64,000 nt of DNA from DATAXV01 sp036272915. Its GTDB lineage: Bacteria; Chloroflexota; Dormibacteria; Dormibacterales; Dormibacteraceae. Shown here piece by piece: positions 33,061 to 41,510 of this stretch. The notes beneath the pieces were generated by a model. That model made no database searches. It was not told where the DNA came from and saw nothing but the letters and a program-made list of their open reading frames with translations. Location: assembly GCA_036272915.1 (NCBI GenBank), contig DATAXV010000202.1, forward strand, positions 5,571 to 69,570. Direction: 5' to 3'. The position numbers were made by a program, and so were the translations under genes. Position 1 is the first letter of the stretch. Every line of letters starts with the position of its first letter.

Positions 33061-33842
33061 TCAGAGCGCCTGCCGCCCGGGGCTGGCGTCATCGTCGCGG
33101 GTGAACGCGACGGCGGCTCTCGGTGTGCAGTCCGCGATGAGGCGCAGCACGTCGCCGCGGCTGCAGTGGCGGCCGGGCAGGCCCTCGGGGAGGTCGGCGG
33201 CCCGGATGCAGGCGGTGATCCCGACGACGTGGCTCCGGCCCTCCCTGGCGATGTGCCGAAGGGTCGCCACCCAGACGTCCGAGTTGTCCCAGGTCGGGGC
33301 CGGGTGGATGTCGACGCTGCGGCCGTAGAGGGCGACGCGGGCGAGCGGCATGTAGTTCTCTCAGCAGATAAGCCCGCCCAGCCGGCCGGAGCCGGTGTCG
33401 ATCACGTCGAGCGTCGACCCGTCGCCCGAGCCCAGACCACCCGCTCGCCGCCTGTCGGCATGAGCTTGCGCTGCCGACCGGCCAGCGTCCCGTCGGGAGC
33501 GAAGTACAGCGGCGTGTTGTACAGGGTCGCGCCGGCCGGCTCCCGCCCACTCACCGGACACCAAGCCGGTGTGCGGTCTCGGCGAGTGTGTCGGTGGCCG
33601 TCGCGGCCCCACCACCACCGCCTGGTCGAGCAGGCGACAGTACGGGGCGTTCGAGGTGGTATCCCAGGGCCGGGTCCGCCACACCCAATCGGGATAGCCG
33701 GGGACGAACGCCTCGGGGCAGGCCACCAGCCGCGCCCTCGGCGGCAGCCTCCTCGCCGAGCCCGGCCACCCGGGCGATCGTCGCCTCGCGGCCGAGGAAC
33801 AGGGGGGGCCGCCTGCACCGCCGCCACCCTCACTGGCTCCAT
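33061..33842 (-). pseudogene. Nitrilase/carbon-nitrogen hydrolase gene broken by frameshifts and a stop in the active site
   Basis: From ATG 33842 (MEPVRVAAVQAAPP) pieces of a nitrilase appear in different frames: CPEAFVPGYPDWVWRTRPWD (catalytic Glu region), ATLYNTPLYFAPDGTLAGRQ with RKLMPTGGERVVWA (catalytic Lys region), then RLGGLIC-stop-ENYMPLARVALYG. The stop TGA (33361-33363) stands exactly where nitrilases have Trp after the nucleophile Cys. After it the frame continues to 33061 (HPAPTWDNSDVWVATLRHIA). Several frameshifts plus this stop make a functional enzyme unlikely unless the sequence is wrong. Confidence 0.78.
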
Positions 33843-33846
33843 CGCC

Positions 33847-34719
33847 CTATCCCTCCCGCTCGGAGCGCACGGACGCCGAGGGCAGCACATCCATGAACCG
33901 GGTGATCAGCTCGTTCACGGCGGCAGGCCGCTCCATGTTGACCATATGGCCCGCCTCGGCGACGACGTGGTGCCGCGCACCCGGGATCCGGCGGGCGAGC
34001 ACCGCGGCCATCTCCTGGAAACCCGGCACGTCGTGCTCGCCCACCGCAACCAGGGTCGGAACGGCGATCCGTTCCAGCGCATCGAAGGGCCGCGGCTCGG
34101 ACGGCTGATGGGGGTCGTGACCGATCCAGTGCTGTCCCGGATAGCCGGCGACCATGTCCGCCAGGGGGCCGGCCACCTCCGGCCGCCGTCGGGCGGCGGC
34201 GAACAGCGGGTGGGCCAGCCACGCCGCGCGGCCCGCCAGCAGCCCGTGATCACGAGCCTGCTGGGTGGTGTCCCTGAGTGCCGTGGCCGACGCGGGGTCC
34301 CAGGGGACGCCGTCGAGCACGGCGTCCAGCAGCGCCAGACCCCGCACCAGCTGCGGGGTGGCCAGGGCTGCCTCCATCACCACCCCGCCGCCGAACGACA
34401 GCCCGGCCAGCACCGCTTTCCCGATGGCCAGATGACCCAGCAGCTCGACCAGGTCACCGGCGTGGGTGTAAGGGACCGCCGGGTCGAACGGCCCGGAGGC
34501 GCCGAAGCCGCGGCAGTCGAAGCGCACCACGCGGAAGCGCCGCGCCAGCAGGTCCGCCTGCGGGTCCCACATGCGCATGTCCAGCCCGAACCCGTGGACG
34601 AACACGAGGGCCGGACCGTCGCCGGCCACCTGGTAGGCGAGCCGGGCACCGGGCAGGACCAGCACGCCGGTGGCGCTGGCCGCTGCGCCCGTGCCGCGGC
34701 GGACCGGCTCCACCATCAT
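33847..34719 (-). CDS. Alpha/beta-fold hydrolase
   Basis: 290 residues. ALVFVHGFGLDMRMWDPQ is the oxyanion-hole region, VLAGLSFGGGVVMEAAL the nucleophile elbow (GxSxG), AVGEHDVPGF carries the acid and EAGHMVNMERPAAVN the catalytic His. The 130-200 insert is a normal cap domain. Likely an esterase, lactonase or C-C hydrolase; the substrate is not predictable. It ends 5 bases before the pseudogene nitrilase start, so the two were probably cotranscribed. Confidence 0.88.
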   Translation of the reverse strand: MMVEPVRRGTGAAASATGVLVLPGARLAYQVAGDGPALVFVHGFGLDMRMWDPQADLLARRFRVVRFDCRGFGASGPFDPAVPYTHAGDLVELLGHLAIGKAVLAGLSFGGGVVMEAALATPQLVRGLALLDAVLDGVPWDPASATALRDTTQQARDHGLLAGRAAWLAHPLFAAARRRPEVAGPLADMVAGYPGQHWIGHDPHQPSEPRPFDALERIAVPTLVAVGEHDVPGFQEMAAVLARRIPGARHHVVAEAGHMVNMERPAAVNELITRFMDVLPSASVRSEREG

Positions 34720-34815
34720 CGCCGCGACTCGCAGACGAGGTTCAACGGCGTCTCTCGGGCGCCGCTGAACATGGTGAATCCCGCTTCGACGGGGATCTCG
34801 CGGGTCCGGGTCACG

Positions 34816-35520
34816 TCACCAGGGGACGTCGCCGGCGGCATCGAGGAACGCGCCCGTGGGTCCGTCTCCTGTCAGCAGCGCGGCGCTCACGATCGGGGCG
34901 GCGCCCTCGACCACGGACTGCGTGCCTCGGAAGCCATTGAGATCGGTGGCCGTGTAGCCGGGGTCGACCACGTTGATCCGCAGATCCGGGAAGGCCCTCG
35001 CGTACTGCACGGTCAGCATCGATACCGCCGCCTTCGAGGCGTTGTAGGCGAGGTTGCCCGCGGTGAACTCGATCCGAGCCGGATCGTGGACATGGGCGAA
35101 GGAGCCCAGCCCGCTCCCCACGTTCACCACGACACCCCGTTCGCTCCGCCGCAGCAGGGGCAGGAACGCGTGCATGACGCGGACGATACCGACCACATTG
35201 GTGTCGAACACGGTCGCCGCGTCCGAGGCCGTGATTTCGGGCAGGGGCCTGCGGACGCCGGCGATCCCGGCGTTGTTGACCAGGACGTCGAGTCTCCCCC
35301 GCTCAGCCTCCACGAGGTCGGCGGCGGCCCGCACCGAGGCATCGTCGGTGACGTCGATCACCAGGGCCAGAGCCTGCAATTCCCCGGCCGCGCGCTCCGC
35401 GTTGGATCTCGAGCGCGAGCCGATGTAGACGATGTGGCCGGCCTCGATCAGTTGCCGGGCGGTCTCATACCCGAGGCCCCTGTTCGCCCCGGTGACCAGT
35501 GTGATCGTCATGGCCTTCAT
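34816..35520 (-). CDS. SDR-family oxidoreductase (carbonyl-reductase-like)
   Basis: 234 residues, or 231 from the ATG at 35511 (MTITLVTGAN), which has the better-spaced GAGAGG site. Cofactor motif VTGANRGLGYETA, basic residues after beta-2 (GSRSRSNAE) favouring NADP(H), VNNAGIAG, and the active site NLAYNASKAAVSMLT with Tyr-x3-Lys are all present. DPGYTATDLNGFRG is characteristic of the carbonyl-reductase subgroup. It may share a transcript with the downstream hydrolase, about 100 bases away. Confidence 0.9.
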   Translation of the reverse strand: MKAMTITLVTGANRGLGYETARQLIEAGHIVYIGSRSRSNAERAAGELQALALVIDVTDDASVRAAADLVEAERGRLDVLVNNAGIAGVRRPLPEITASDAATVFDTNVVGIVRVMHAFLPLLRRSERGVVVNVGSGLGSFAHVHDPARIEFTAGNLAYNASKAAVSMLTVQYARAFPDLRINVVDPGYTATDLNGFRGTQSVVEGAAPIVSAALLTGDGPTGAFLDAAGDVPW

Positions 35521-35829
35521 CCTCTCAGCGTCAACCGGCCCGCCGGACGGTTGCCGGCATCGCGCGGCGAGGGCGCTTTCGCTCCGGGCTGGTGTTCAGT
35601 GGGGACCCTGGACCTCGACGCTCCCTGCGAGTGTGATTTGGCAGCGCCCTCCTGCCCACCTCGGCCCCCATCCGGTCGTGGATGGCTGGAAGAGCCGAGG
35701 GCGATCCGGTGGCCGCTCCTCTTCGCCCCTCCGGCGACGACCCCACGGCCGGCGGTCGAGGTCGCCGTCGCCGGATGACGCTGGGCGAGGCGGACGCCGG
35801 CGCCCACACCAGGCCGTACCCTGTGCGCC
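35521..35829. other. Intergenic region between divergent SDR and deacetylase genes
   Basis: 309 bases. No gene, RNA or convincing promoter pair was recognised; long open frames on both strands have atypical composition. Confidence 0.35.
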
Positions 35830-36540
35830 ATGTCTCTGCAACCGATTCCGGAAGACTGGCAGCGCGGTGTCGCTGTCGTCGCCCATCCCGACGACCTGGA
35901 GTACGGCTGTGCGAGCGCCATCGCCCGCTGGACCGCGCAGGGAAGGCAAATCGCATACGTGCTCGCGAGCAGCGGGGAGGCCGGCATCGAGGGACGGCGG
36001 CCCGAGGAGGTCGGCCCGCTGCGAGAGGCCGAGGAGAGGGCGAGCGCGGCGATCGTGGGCGTCCGGGAGGTCGAGTTCCTGGGCCTCGCCGACGGGCTGA
36101 TAGAGCCCGGGCTCGAGTTGCGTAGGAGACTGGCGTCGGCGTTCCGCCGCCTGCGCCCGGAGATCGTGCTCACGATGAACTTCGACCTCACCTGGGGAGA
36201 GAGCCCGCAGGTGAATCACTCCGACCATCGAGCGGTCGGGCTGGCAACGCTCGACGCCTGCCGTGACGCGGCGAACTCATGGGTATGGCCGGAGCTGGGC
36301 GAGCGCTGGGCCGGTGTGAAGGCTGTCTACGTCGCCTCCGCCGAGCCGCCCACGCACTTCGTCGATGTCGGAGAGACACTCGAAGCCGGCATCGCGTCTC
36401 TGCGAGAGCACCGTCAGTACATCGATGGACTCGGCACGGACTTCGATCCAGCGACGTTCCTTCGCAACATGGCTGAGTTCGCCGGTGCGGCTGCCGGGTG
36501 CTCGCTCGCCGTGCTGTTCCGCCACTACCAGGTCGGATGA
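35830..36540 (+). CDS. PIG-L/LmbE-family deacetylase
   Basis: 236 residues. The zinc motif VVAHPDDLEYG (about 16-26) is the family hallmark (AHPDD), and the third ligand lies in VNHSDHRAVG. The family removes acetyl groups from N-acetylglucosaminyl conjugates (mycothiol or bacillithiol precursors, GlcNAc-PI) or from antibiotics; no neighbouring thiol-biosynthesis gene gives a clue. Single-gene unit, followed by strong hairpins. Confidence 0.88.
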   Translation: MSLQPIPEDWQRGVAVVAHPDDLEYGCASAIARWTAQGRQIAYVLASSGEAGIEGRRPEEVGPLREAEERASAAIVGVREVEFLGLADGLIEPGLELRRRLASAFRRLRPEIVLTMNFDLTWGESPQVNHSDHRAVGLATLDACRDAANSWVWPELGERWAGVKAVYVASAEPPTHFVDVGETLEAGIASLREHRQYIDGLGTDFDPATFLRNMAEFAGAAAGCSLAVLFRHYQVG

Positions 36541-36551
36541 GCGAAGGCGAC

Positions 36552-36615
36552 CCTCCCGCCCGCGCGGGCGGGAGGTGTATCGGGTGCAGCCGGTGCCGGC
36601 ACCTACCGGCACCGG
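36552..36615. terminator. Two strong hairpins between convergent genes
   Basis: CCTCCCGCCCGC/GCGGGCGGGAGG (36552-36575) is a perfect 24-base palindrome. CCGGTGCCGG (36590-36599) and CCGGCACCGG (36606-36615) form a 10-bp stem with a 6-base loop. They lie between the stops of the convergent deacetylase and monooxygenase genes, so bidirectional termination is likely, although no T-tract follows. Confidence 0.5.
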
Positions 36616-36663
36616 AGCGATACGTGCACCCGGACTCCTGGTAGGGCAGCCCCGGGCAACGGC

Positions 36664-38199
36664 TCAGCCGACCGCGGCGAGATAGTCCGACACGGCGGAG
36701 ACGTCGCCGGCATCCGAGATCAGCGCGACATAGCCGTCGGGACGGATCAGCACGAGGGTGTGGCTGGCCGCGCCATAGGCGCTGGCAAGGTGGCCGCCGG
36801 TGTCGGCGATGTCGTCGGGGCCGGTCGGTTGTCCGACGACATGGAGAGTCCCGACGTGGGACGGAGAGGCTTCGACCCCGGGCATGGCCCCGAAGCTCAG
36901 CAACGTGAAGCGCCCGCCGCGCGTGAGGTCGAACAGCCGGCGTTCGCCTTCCACCGTCGTCAGCTTGGTCGCATCGGGGGCGCGGTCGCCGGCCCGGAGC
37001 GGGGCTGTCTCGTCGCGGTCGTCGCGGGCCAAGGCTGAGCCGCGATAGCCGACGCCAAGCTGCATCGTGCTCGCATCGCCGCGAGGGGGAACTCCCTTCT
37101 GCTCGAGCGTCTGCTCGAGGCGCGCGTTCGAGAGCGCGAGCACGCCGGCGGCGACCGGTCGCCGCTCGGCCTCGTAGCTGTCGAGCAGCGCCGGCGAGGC
37201 GCCGCCCTTCGCGACCGCCGCGAGCTTCCAGCCGAGGTTATGCGCGTCCTGGATGCCGGTGTTCATCCCCTGGCCACCGGCGGGCGAGTGGATATGCGCC
37301 GCATCGCCGGCGAGGAACACGCAGCCCTCGCGATAGCGGTCGACGAGGCGGATGTTGGCGTGCCACAGCGACGACCACTCCGGCTCGTGGAGGCGGATGT
37401 CGGTGCGGCCGGTCCGCCGCTCGAGGATCGCCTGCACGTTTGCCAGGCTGAGCTCCGGGTCCTGTCCCGGCTCAAGGACTGCCTGGTATTGGAAGGTGTT
37501 GGTCGAGGGCAGCGGGCAGAGGCTGAAGAGGCCATCCTCATGCCGCCACATGTGCCAGGCGTCGCGATCAAGGCCGTCGACCTCGACATCGGCGACGATC
37601 ATCCGCACCTGCTCGCGGGTCTCGCCCTGGAAGGCGATGCCGGCCTGCTTGCGGACGATGCTGTGGCCGCCGTCGCAGCCGACCACCCAGCGCGCGGTGA
37701 ACGTCTCGGCCTCGCCGCCTTTGACGATCACCGCCGAAACGCCCTCGTCCGACTGCTCGAAGCTGCCCAGCGCACTGCCGAACTCGACCGCGCCACCGAG
37801 CTCCGCCAGCCGCAGCCTCAGCGCTTCCTCGATCCGCCATTCGGGCGTGATCAGGCTCGCCGCATAAGGGATGTCGGGGCGATCCCTGAACGTCTCGGCA
37901 GCGACCAGCGTCACCTTGCCATCGGGAGCGGTGCCACGGATCGGCATCGCCATCCGGCCGTTGGCGATCACGCGATCGACGATGCCGAGGTCGTCGAACA
38001 CCTCGAGGGTGCGCGGCTGGATGCCCTTGCCGCGCGAGCCGGGCTGCGGGCCGGGGGCGGCCTCGATCAGGCGGAGGGGGACGCCGTTGCGGGCGAGCTC
38101 GCAGGCCAGCGTCAGCCCGGTCGGGCCGGCGCCGACGATCAGCACCGTCAGCGGGTTCCGCACCTGCGGCGACAGCTTCGTATTCGTCGTCTCGGTCAT
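36664..38199 (-). CDS. FAD-dependent aromatic-ring monooxygenase (PHBH family)
   Basis: 511 residues. FAD-binding motif VLIVGAGPTGLTLACELA (about 19-36), the second motif VVGCDGGHSIVRKQ (DG), and GCVFLAGDAAHIHSPAGGQG (GD) with MNTGIQDAHNLGWKLA identify the class A flavin hydroxylases. The C-terminal thioredoxin-like domain (about 400-510) is that of phenol/polyketide hydroxylases such as RdmE and MhpA. Likely hydroxylates a phenolic compound or drug with NAD(P)H. Divergent from a TetR gene across 83 bases with repeated operator-like motifs, so probably inducible by its substrate. Confidence 0.9.
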   Translation of the reverse strand: MTETTNTKLSPQVRNPLTVLIVGAGPTGLTLACELARNGVPLRLIEAAPGPQPGSRGKGIQPRTLEVFDDLGIVDRVIANGRMAMPIRGTAPDGKVTLVAAETFRDRPDIPYAASLITPEWRIEEALRLRLAELGGAVEFGSALGSFEQSDEGVSAVIVKGGEAETFTARWVVGCDGGHSIVRKQAGIAFQGETREQVRMIVADVEVDGLDRDAWHMWRHEDGLFSLCPLPSTNTFQYQAVLEPGQDPELSLANVQAILERRTGRTDIRLHEPEWSSLWHANIRLVDRYREGCVFLAGDAAHIHSPAGGQGMNTGIQDAHNLGWKLAAVAKGGASPALLDSYEAERRPVAAGVLALSNARLEQTLEQKGVPPRGDASTMQLGVGYRGSALARDDRDETAPLRAGDRAPDATKLTTVEGERRLFDLTRGGRFTLLSFGAMPGVEASPSHVGTLHVVGQPTGPDDIADTGGHLASAYGAASHTLVLIRPDGYVALISDAGDVSAVSDYLAAVG

Positions 38200-38215
38200 C
38201 TCATCCCCAATTCAA

Positions 38216-38274
38216 AGAAAGGAATCCCTGTCTAACCAGGGTAGGGACACTTGCCAAGAAAGGTAGGCCTTTCT
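38216..38274. promoter_or_regulatory. TetR operator candidates between the monooxygenase and its regulator
   Basis: AGAAAGG (38257-38263) and CCTTTCT (38268-38274) form a perfect 7-bp inverted repeat with a 4-base spacer just before the TetR start. Another AGAAAGG stands at 38216-38222 near the monooxygenase start. On the minus strand TTGGCA followed 17 bases later by TTAGAC is a weak promoter for the monooxygenase. Confidence 0.5.
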
Positions 38275-38282
38275 ATGGTGGG

Positions 38283-38897
38283 GTGGTGATCACAGAGGCG
38301 TCCGAACCCGTCCGCCGTCGTCGGTCCGGCGAGCAGCTCGAGTCCGCGCTGCTCATCGCCGGCTGGGACGAGCTGGTCGAGGTCGGATACGCCCACCTGA
38401 CGATGGAATCGGTCGCCGTGCGCGCTCGCACCAGCGAGCCCGTGCTCTACCGCCGCTGGGCCAACAAGGACCAGCTCGTGCTCGCCGCGATCGAGCACCA
38501 CCGCAACGCCAACCCGGTCGCGGTCCCCGACACCGGCGCTCTGCGCAGCGACCTGCTCGCCCAACTGACGGCCGTGGGCGAAGCCCTTGCCGGCTTCTTC
38601 GCCATCGCTGCCGCCGCCGCCTTCTCGGGGCTGCTGGCCGACACCGGCCTTACCCCCTCCCAGGCCCGCGACAAGGTCATGGACGCCCAGCAGCTCCCGC
38701 CTGTTCGGATCATCTACCAACGAGCCCACGACCGCGGCGAGATCGACCTCGAGCGCATCCCCTCGGCCGTGCTCGCCATGCCGTTCGACCTGCTGCGCCA
38801 CGACCTGCTCATGGACCTCAAACCCCCGAAGCCGGCACGTATCCAGTCGATCGTCGGCGAGCTCTTCATGCCCCTGGTGCAGAGTCATCAGGCGTGA
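38283..38897 (+). CDS. TetR-family regulator, probable repressor of the monooxygenase
   Basis: 204 residues, starting at one of two adjacent GTG codons. The helix-turn-helix (about 20-65) reads HLTMESVAVRARTSEPVLYRRWANKDQLV, and the C-terminal domain (FAIAAAAAFSGLLADTGLT, then RGEIDLERIPSAVLAMPFDLLRH) is the TetR_C type paired with the RRWxxK subgroup. Its divergent layout with an oxygenase is a standard substrate-induced arrangement. Confidence 0.88.
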   Translation: MVITEASEPVRRRRSGEQLESALLIAGWDELVEVGYAHLTMESVAVRARTSEPVLYRRWANKDQLVLAAIEHHRNANPVAVPDTGALRSDLLAQLTAVGEALAGFFAIAAAAAFSGLLADTGLTPSQARDKVMDAQQLPPVRIIYQRAHDRGEIDLERIPSAVLAMPFDLLRHDLLMDLKPPKPARIQSIVGELFMPLVQSHQA

Positions 38898-39098
38898 CCC
38901 TCCTGGCAAAGCGGTGACATCGGCATGGCGGGTTCGAGGGTGCGCATCCTCGATTGGTTCAGTACGGGACCGTTGAGTGCTCAGCTCGGAGTGCTGCGGC
39001 ATTGGACGAACCGAGAGTCGCGCAACCGCAGCTTCGAGCGGCTCCGCTCGAACGCATGGGCACGGTGCCCGAGGAGGGTGTTCGCCGCGATGACGAAT

Positions 39099-39485
39099 TG
39101 GTGGAGGCGGCGGGAGTCGAACCCGCGTCCGAAATGGAGTCCCCCGGGACTTCTACGAGCGTATCCGGGAATTTGATCTCGCCCTTGGGCCTCCTCCTGG
39201 CGGGATGCCCTCAGACCAGCCTCGGTATCGCATTCCCGCCCCGGCGCCGAGGCGCCACCGGGGCGGTAAGCCGGTTTATTTGACGTCGAACCTCTCTACC
39301 TGCCGGCTCGGCCGAGAGACGACGCCCGGGATCTGAGTCCCGGGGCTCTTACCTCAAACTCGCTTAGGCAGCGAGAGCGAGGGGAGCGGTCCGAGTGTTG
39401 GCATTTATGTGCCTTGCGCTGTAACGCCCACGCCTTCGGCTCGCTATCCCGAAGCGCTCACACCCCGTCGAGACCTGACGCCCCC
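39099..39485 (-). ncRNA. ssrA: tmRNA (transfer-messenger RNA)
   Basis: The minus strand from 39485 begins GGGGGCGTCAGGTCTCGACG and ends GTTCGACTCCCGCCGCCTCC-ACCA at 39099, CCA encoded. The first seven bases pair with the seven before the discriminator A (one G-U), forming the acceptor stem, and GGTTCGACTC is the T-arm. The reading frame after ACATAAAT is GCC AAC ACT CGG ACC GCT then CCC CTC GCT CTC GCT GCC TAA: tag peptide ANTRTAPLALAA after the tRNA-borne Ala. It rescues stalled ribosomes together with SmpB, encoded about 660 bases away on the same strand. Length 387. Confidence 0.96.
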
Positions 39486-39555
39486 ATAGTGGTGCTTTCG
39501 CTTCAGCCCTGCCATTCTACCCCGGCTTGACATCATCCAACCGAGCCGCATACTC

Positions 39556-39569
39556 AGTAAGCACTTACT
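39556..39569. promoter_or_regulatory. Palindromic operator at a TetR gene start
   Basis: AGTAAG-CA-CTTACT is a perfect inverted repeat ending one base before the ATG at 39571; the flanks extend the match imperfectly (TCAGTAAG/CTTACTCA). Its position over the ribosome site suggests autorepression by the encoded TetR protein. Confidence 0.55.
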
Positions 39570-39570
39570 C

Positions 39571-40158
39571 ATGTCCTCGAATCCCTCCGAGCGCATCCGA
39601 CTATCCGCACCGGAGCGGCGGCAGGCGATCCTCGAGGCGGCCCGTCGCGTCTTCGGGGCCGGCGGCTACCACCATGCAACCACGCGAGAGATCGCGAGCG
39701 CGGCCGGCGTGTCCGAGGCCCTGCTCTACCAGCACTTCCCCAGCAAGCGCCGGCTCTTCGAGGAGCTGATCGCCCTCGCCGGCCGGGACCTGGAGCGCCG
39801 CCTCCGCGACGCCCGCTCCGCGCCCGATCCGGGCACCGCCGCGGTGGCCGCCTACTTCGACTTCGTCGAGCAGGAGTCGGACATGTATCGCGTCTTCTTC
39901 CGCGAGGCGCTGCAGATGGATCCGGCCTTTCGCACGCTCTACCTGCAGCTGTCCAACCGGCTCGTCCACCTGCTCGACGGCCACAGGGGGACGCCGGAGG
40001 TCGTGGTGCACGCGCTGTCGGGGATGATCACCGAGCTCGCCCTCTGGTGGGTCGAGGAGCGACGGCTCACCAAGGAGCAGATGATCGCCGAGGCCTCCCG
40101 CCTCTCCGCCGCCCTGAGCCGGGCGCCGGAGTCCGAGCGGCCGGCTACCCCTCCTTGA
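39571..40158 (+). CDS. TetR/AcrR-family transcriptional regulator
   Basis: 195 residues. Classical helix-turn-helix (about 15-60): RQAILEAARRVFGAGGYHHA, then ATTREIASAAGVSEALLYQH and FPSKRRLFEEL. The C-terminal ligand domain includes FVEQESDMYRVFFREALQMD and MITELALWWVEERRLTKEQM, similar to fatty-acid or stress-related regulators. No adjacent target gene on its strand. The 3' end overlaps smpB by 14 bases, convergently. Confidence 0.9.
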   Translation: MSSNPSERIRLSAPERRQAILEAARRVFGAGGYHHATTREIASAAGVSEALLYQHFPSKRRLFEELIALAGRDLERRLRDARSAPDPGTAAVAAYFDFVEQESDMYRVFFREALQMDPAFRTLYLQLSNRLVHLLDGHRGTPEVVVHALSGMITELALWWVEERRLTKEQMIAEASRLSAALSRAPESERPATPP

Positions 40159-40612
40159 CCGCCCGCTCCATCTGACGCCGCGCGTCCTGCTCGGCCAGCG
40201 TCTGCCGCTTGTCATAGAGCTTCTTACCCTGGGCCAGCCCGAGCTCGAGCTTCGCCCAGTTGCCGCTGAAGAAGAGGCGCAGGGGGACGAGCGTATAACC
40301 CTTGAGCTTGATCTGACCCTGGATCCGGTCGATCTGGCGGCGATGCAGGAGCAGCCGGCGACGGCGCATGGGCTCGTGGTTCACGTACCCGCCCTGCTCG
40401 TACTGGCTGATGTGGACGTTCTCCAGCCAGGCCTCGCCGCGATCGACGCGGACGTAGCCCTCGCGGATGTTGGCCTTGCCCTCGCGCATCGCCTTGACCT
40501 CGGTGCCGAGCAGCTCGATGCCGGCCTCGAAGGTCTCCTCGATGAAGTAGTCATGGCGGGCTCGCCGGTTGACGGCGATGTCCTTGCGGACGCCCTTACC
40601 GTTGCTGGGCAT
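40145..40612 (-). CDS. smpB: SsrA-binding protein SmpB
   Basis: 155 residues from the ATG at 40612, which overlaps the end of fmt by 17 bases; the frame is open upstream only within fmt. Family sequence is clear: VNRRARHDYFIEETFEAGIE, GTEVKAMREGKANIREGYV, then YTLVPLRLFFSGNWAKLELG and GKKLYDKRQ. Binds the tRNA-like domain of tmRNA and delivers it to stalled ribosomes; ssrA lies downstream on the same strand. Confidence 0.97.
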   Translation of the reverse strand: MPSNGKGVRKDIAVNRRARHDYFIEETFEAGIELLGTEVKAMREGKANIREGYVRVDRGEAWLENVHISQYEQGGYVNHEPMRRRRLLLHRRQIDRIQGQIKLKGYTLVPLRLFFSGNWAKLELGLAQGKKLYDKRQTLAEQDARRQMERAVKEG

Positions 40613-41495
40613 GGTGTCCCACCAGTGAACGCGCCGGTCCCGGCCGGCCACCCGGCACCTGCACCTCCTCGAGGAGGAACGAACCCTTCTCGCAGGCGAC
40701 CTCGACACCATCCCGGCCGGCGTGGAGCACCACCCCGGGCTCGCCCTCGCCGTCGAGGGCCCGTCCGCTCAGCACCTTGACCCGCCGGCCCTCGAGCGGC
40801 AGGGTCACTCCCGGCCAGGGGTGGAAGGCGCGCACCCGCCGGTCGATGTCTTCGGCGCTCAGGCCCCAGTCGAGCTCTCCGTCCTCGCGGCTCAGCTTGG
40901 GCGCGAGCGTCGCCGCCCCGTGGTCCTGCTCGCGAGGCTCGATCTCATCCAGGCGCGCCACCGTCTCGACCAGGAGATCGGATCCGATCACGGCCAGCCG
41001 GTCGGTCAGCTCGGCCGCGGTCTCGCGCGGTCCGATCGCCGTCGACGCCGTGGCCAGGATCGGCCCGTGGTCGAGCTGCGCGTCCATCTGCATGATCGTG
41101 ACCCCGGTGGTCTCGTCGCCGGCGAGTATGGCGTGGGCCACGGGCGCGGCACCCCGCCACCGGGGAAGCACCGAGCCGTGCACGTTGACGACCCCCCGAG
41201 GGGTGAGCTCGAGCACCGACCGCGGGATGATCTGGCCGTAGGCGGCGAGCGCGATCAGCTCGGCGCCGGCCTGGGCCAGCGCCTCGACCGCCTCCGGTGC
41301 CCGGATTCGCTCCGGCTGGAGGATGGGCAGGCCCAGCTCCAGTGCGGCGACCTTCACGGCGGGCGGCGTGAGACGGCCGCGATTGCCCAGCCGGTCGGGC
41401 TGGGTCACCACCATGGCCACATCGTGGCCGGCACCGACCAGCCCGCGGAGGCTGGGTACGGCGAAGCCCGAGGTTCCCACGAATATGAGGCGCAT
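40596..41495 (-). CDS. fmt: Methionyl-tRNA formyltransferase
   Basis: 299 residues. Formyl-THF-binding and catalytic motifs: FVGTSGFAVPSLRGL at the N-terminus, LIALAAYGQIIPRSVLEL, VNVHGSVLPRWRGAAP (catalytic His; SLLPxxRG loop as SVLPRWRG) and TIMQMDAQLDHGPIL (catalytic Asp). The C-terminal OB-fold domain (about 205-299) is present. Formylates initiator Met-tRNA. Located 15 bases after def and overlapping smpB, a translation-start and ribosome-rescue operon. Confidence 0.96.
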   Translation of the reverse strand: MRLIFVGTSGFAVPSLRGLVGAGHDVAMVVTQPDRLGNRGRLTPPAVKVAALELGLPILQPERIRAPEAVEALAQAGAELIALAAYGQIIPRSVLELTPRGVVNVHGSVLPRWRGAAPVAHAILAGDETTGVTIMQMDAQLDHGPILATASTAIGPRETAAELTDRLAVIGSDLLVETVARLDEIEPREQDHGAATLAPKLSREDGELDWGLSAEDIDRRVRAFHPWPGVTLPLEGRRVKVLSGRALDGEGEPGVVLHAGRDGVEVACEKGSFLLEEVQVPGGRPGPARSLVGHHAQQR

Positions 41496-41510
41496 CGGAT
41501 CTGGGCTCGG

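Noticed and set aside
18949..33363. Genome-wide UGA recoding to Trp, suggested by two in-frame UGA codons at Trp positions
   Set aside because: UGA terminates most intact genes in the window at the correct place, including many GTGA/ATGA overlaps, and both affected genes also have frameshifts.
38925..39283. Plus-strand short proteins containing NWWRRRESNPRPKW
   Set aside because: This peptide is the familiar false translation of the antisense of a tRNA-like 3' end; the region is tmRNA on the minus strand.
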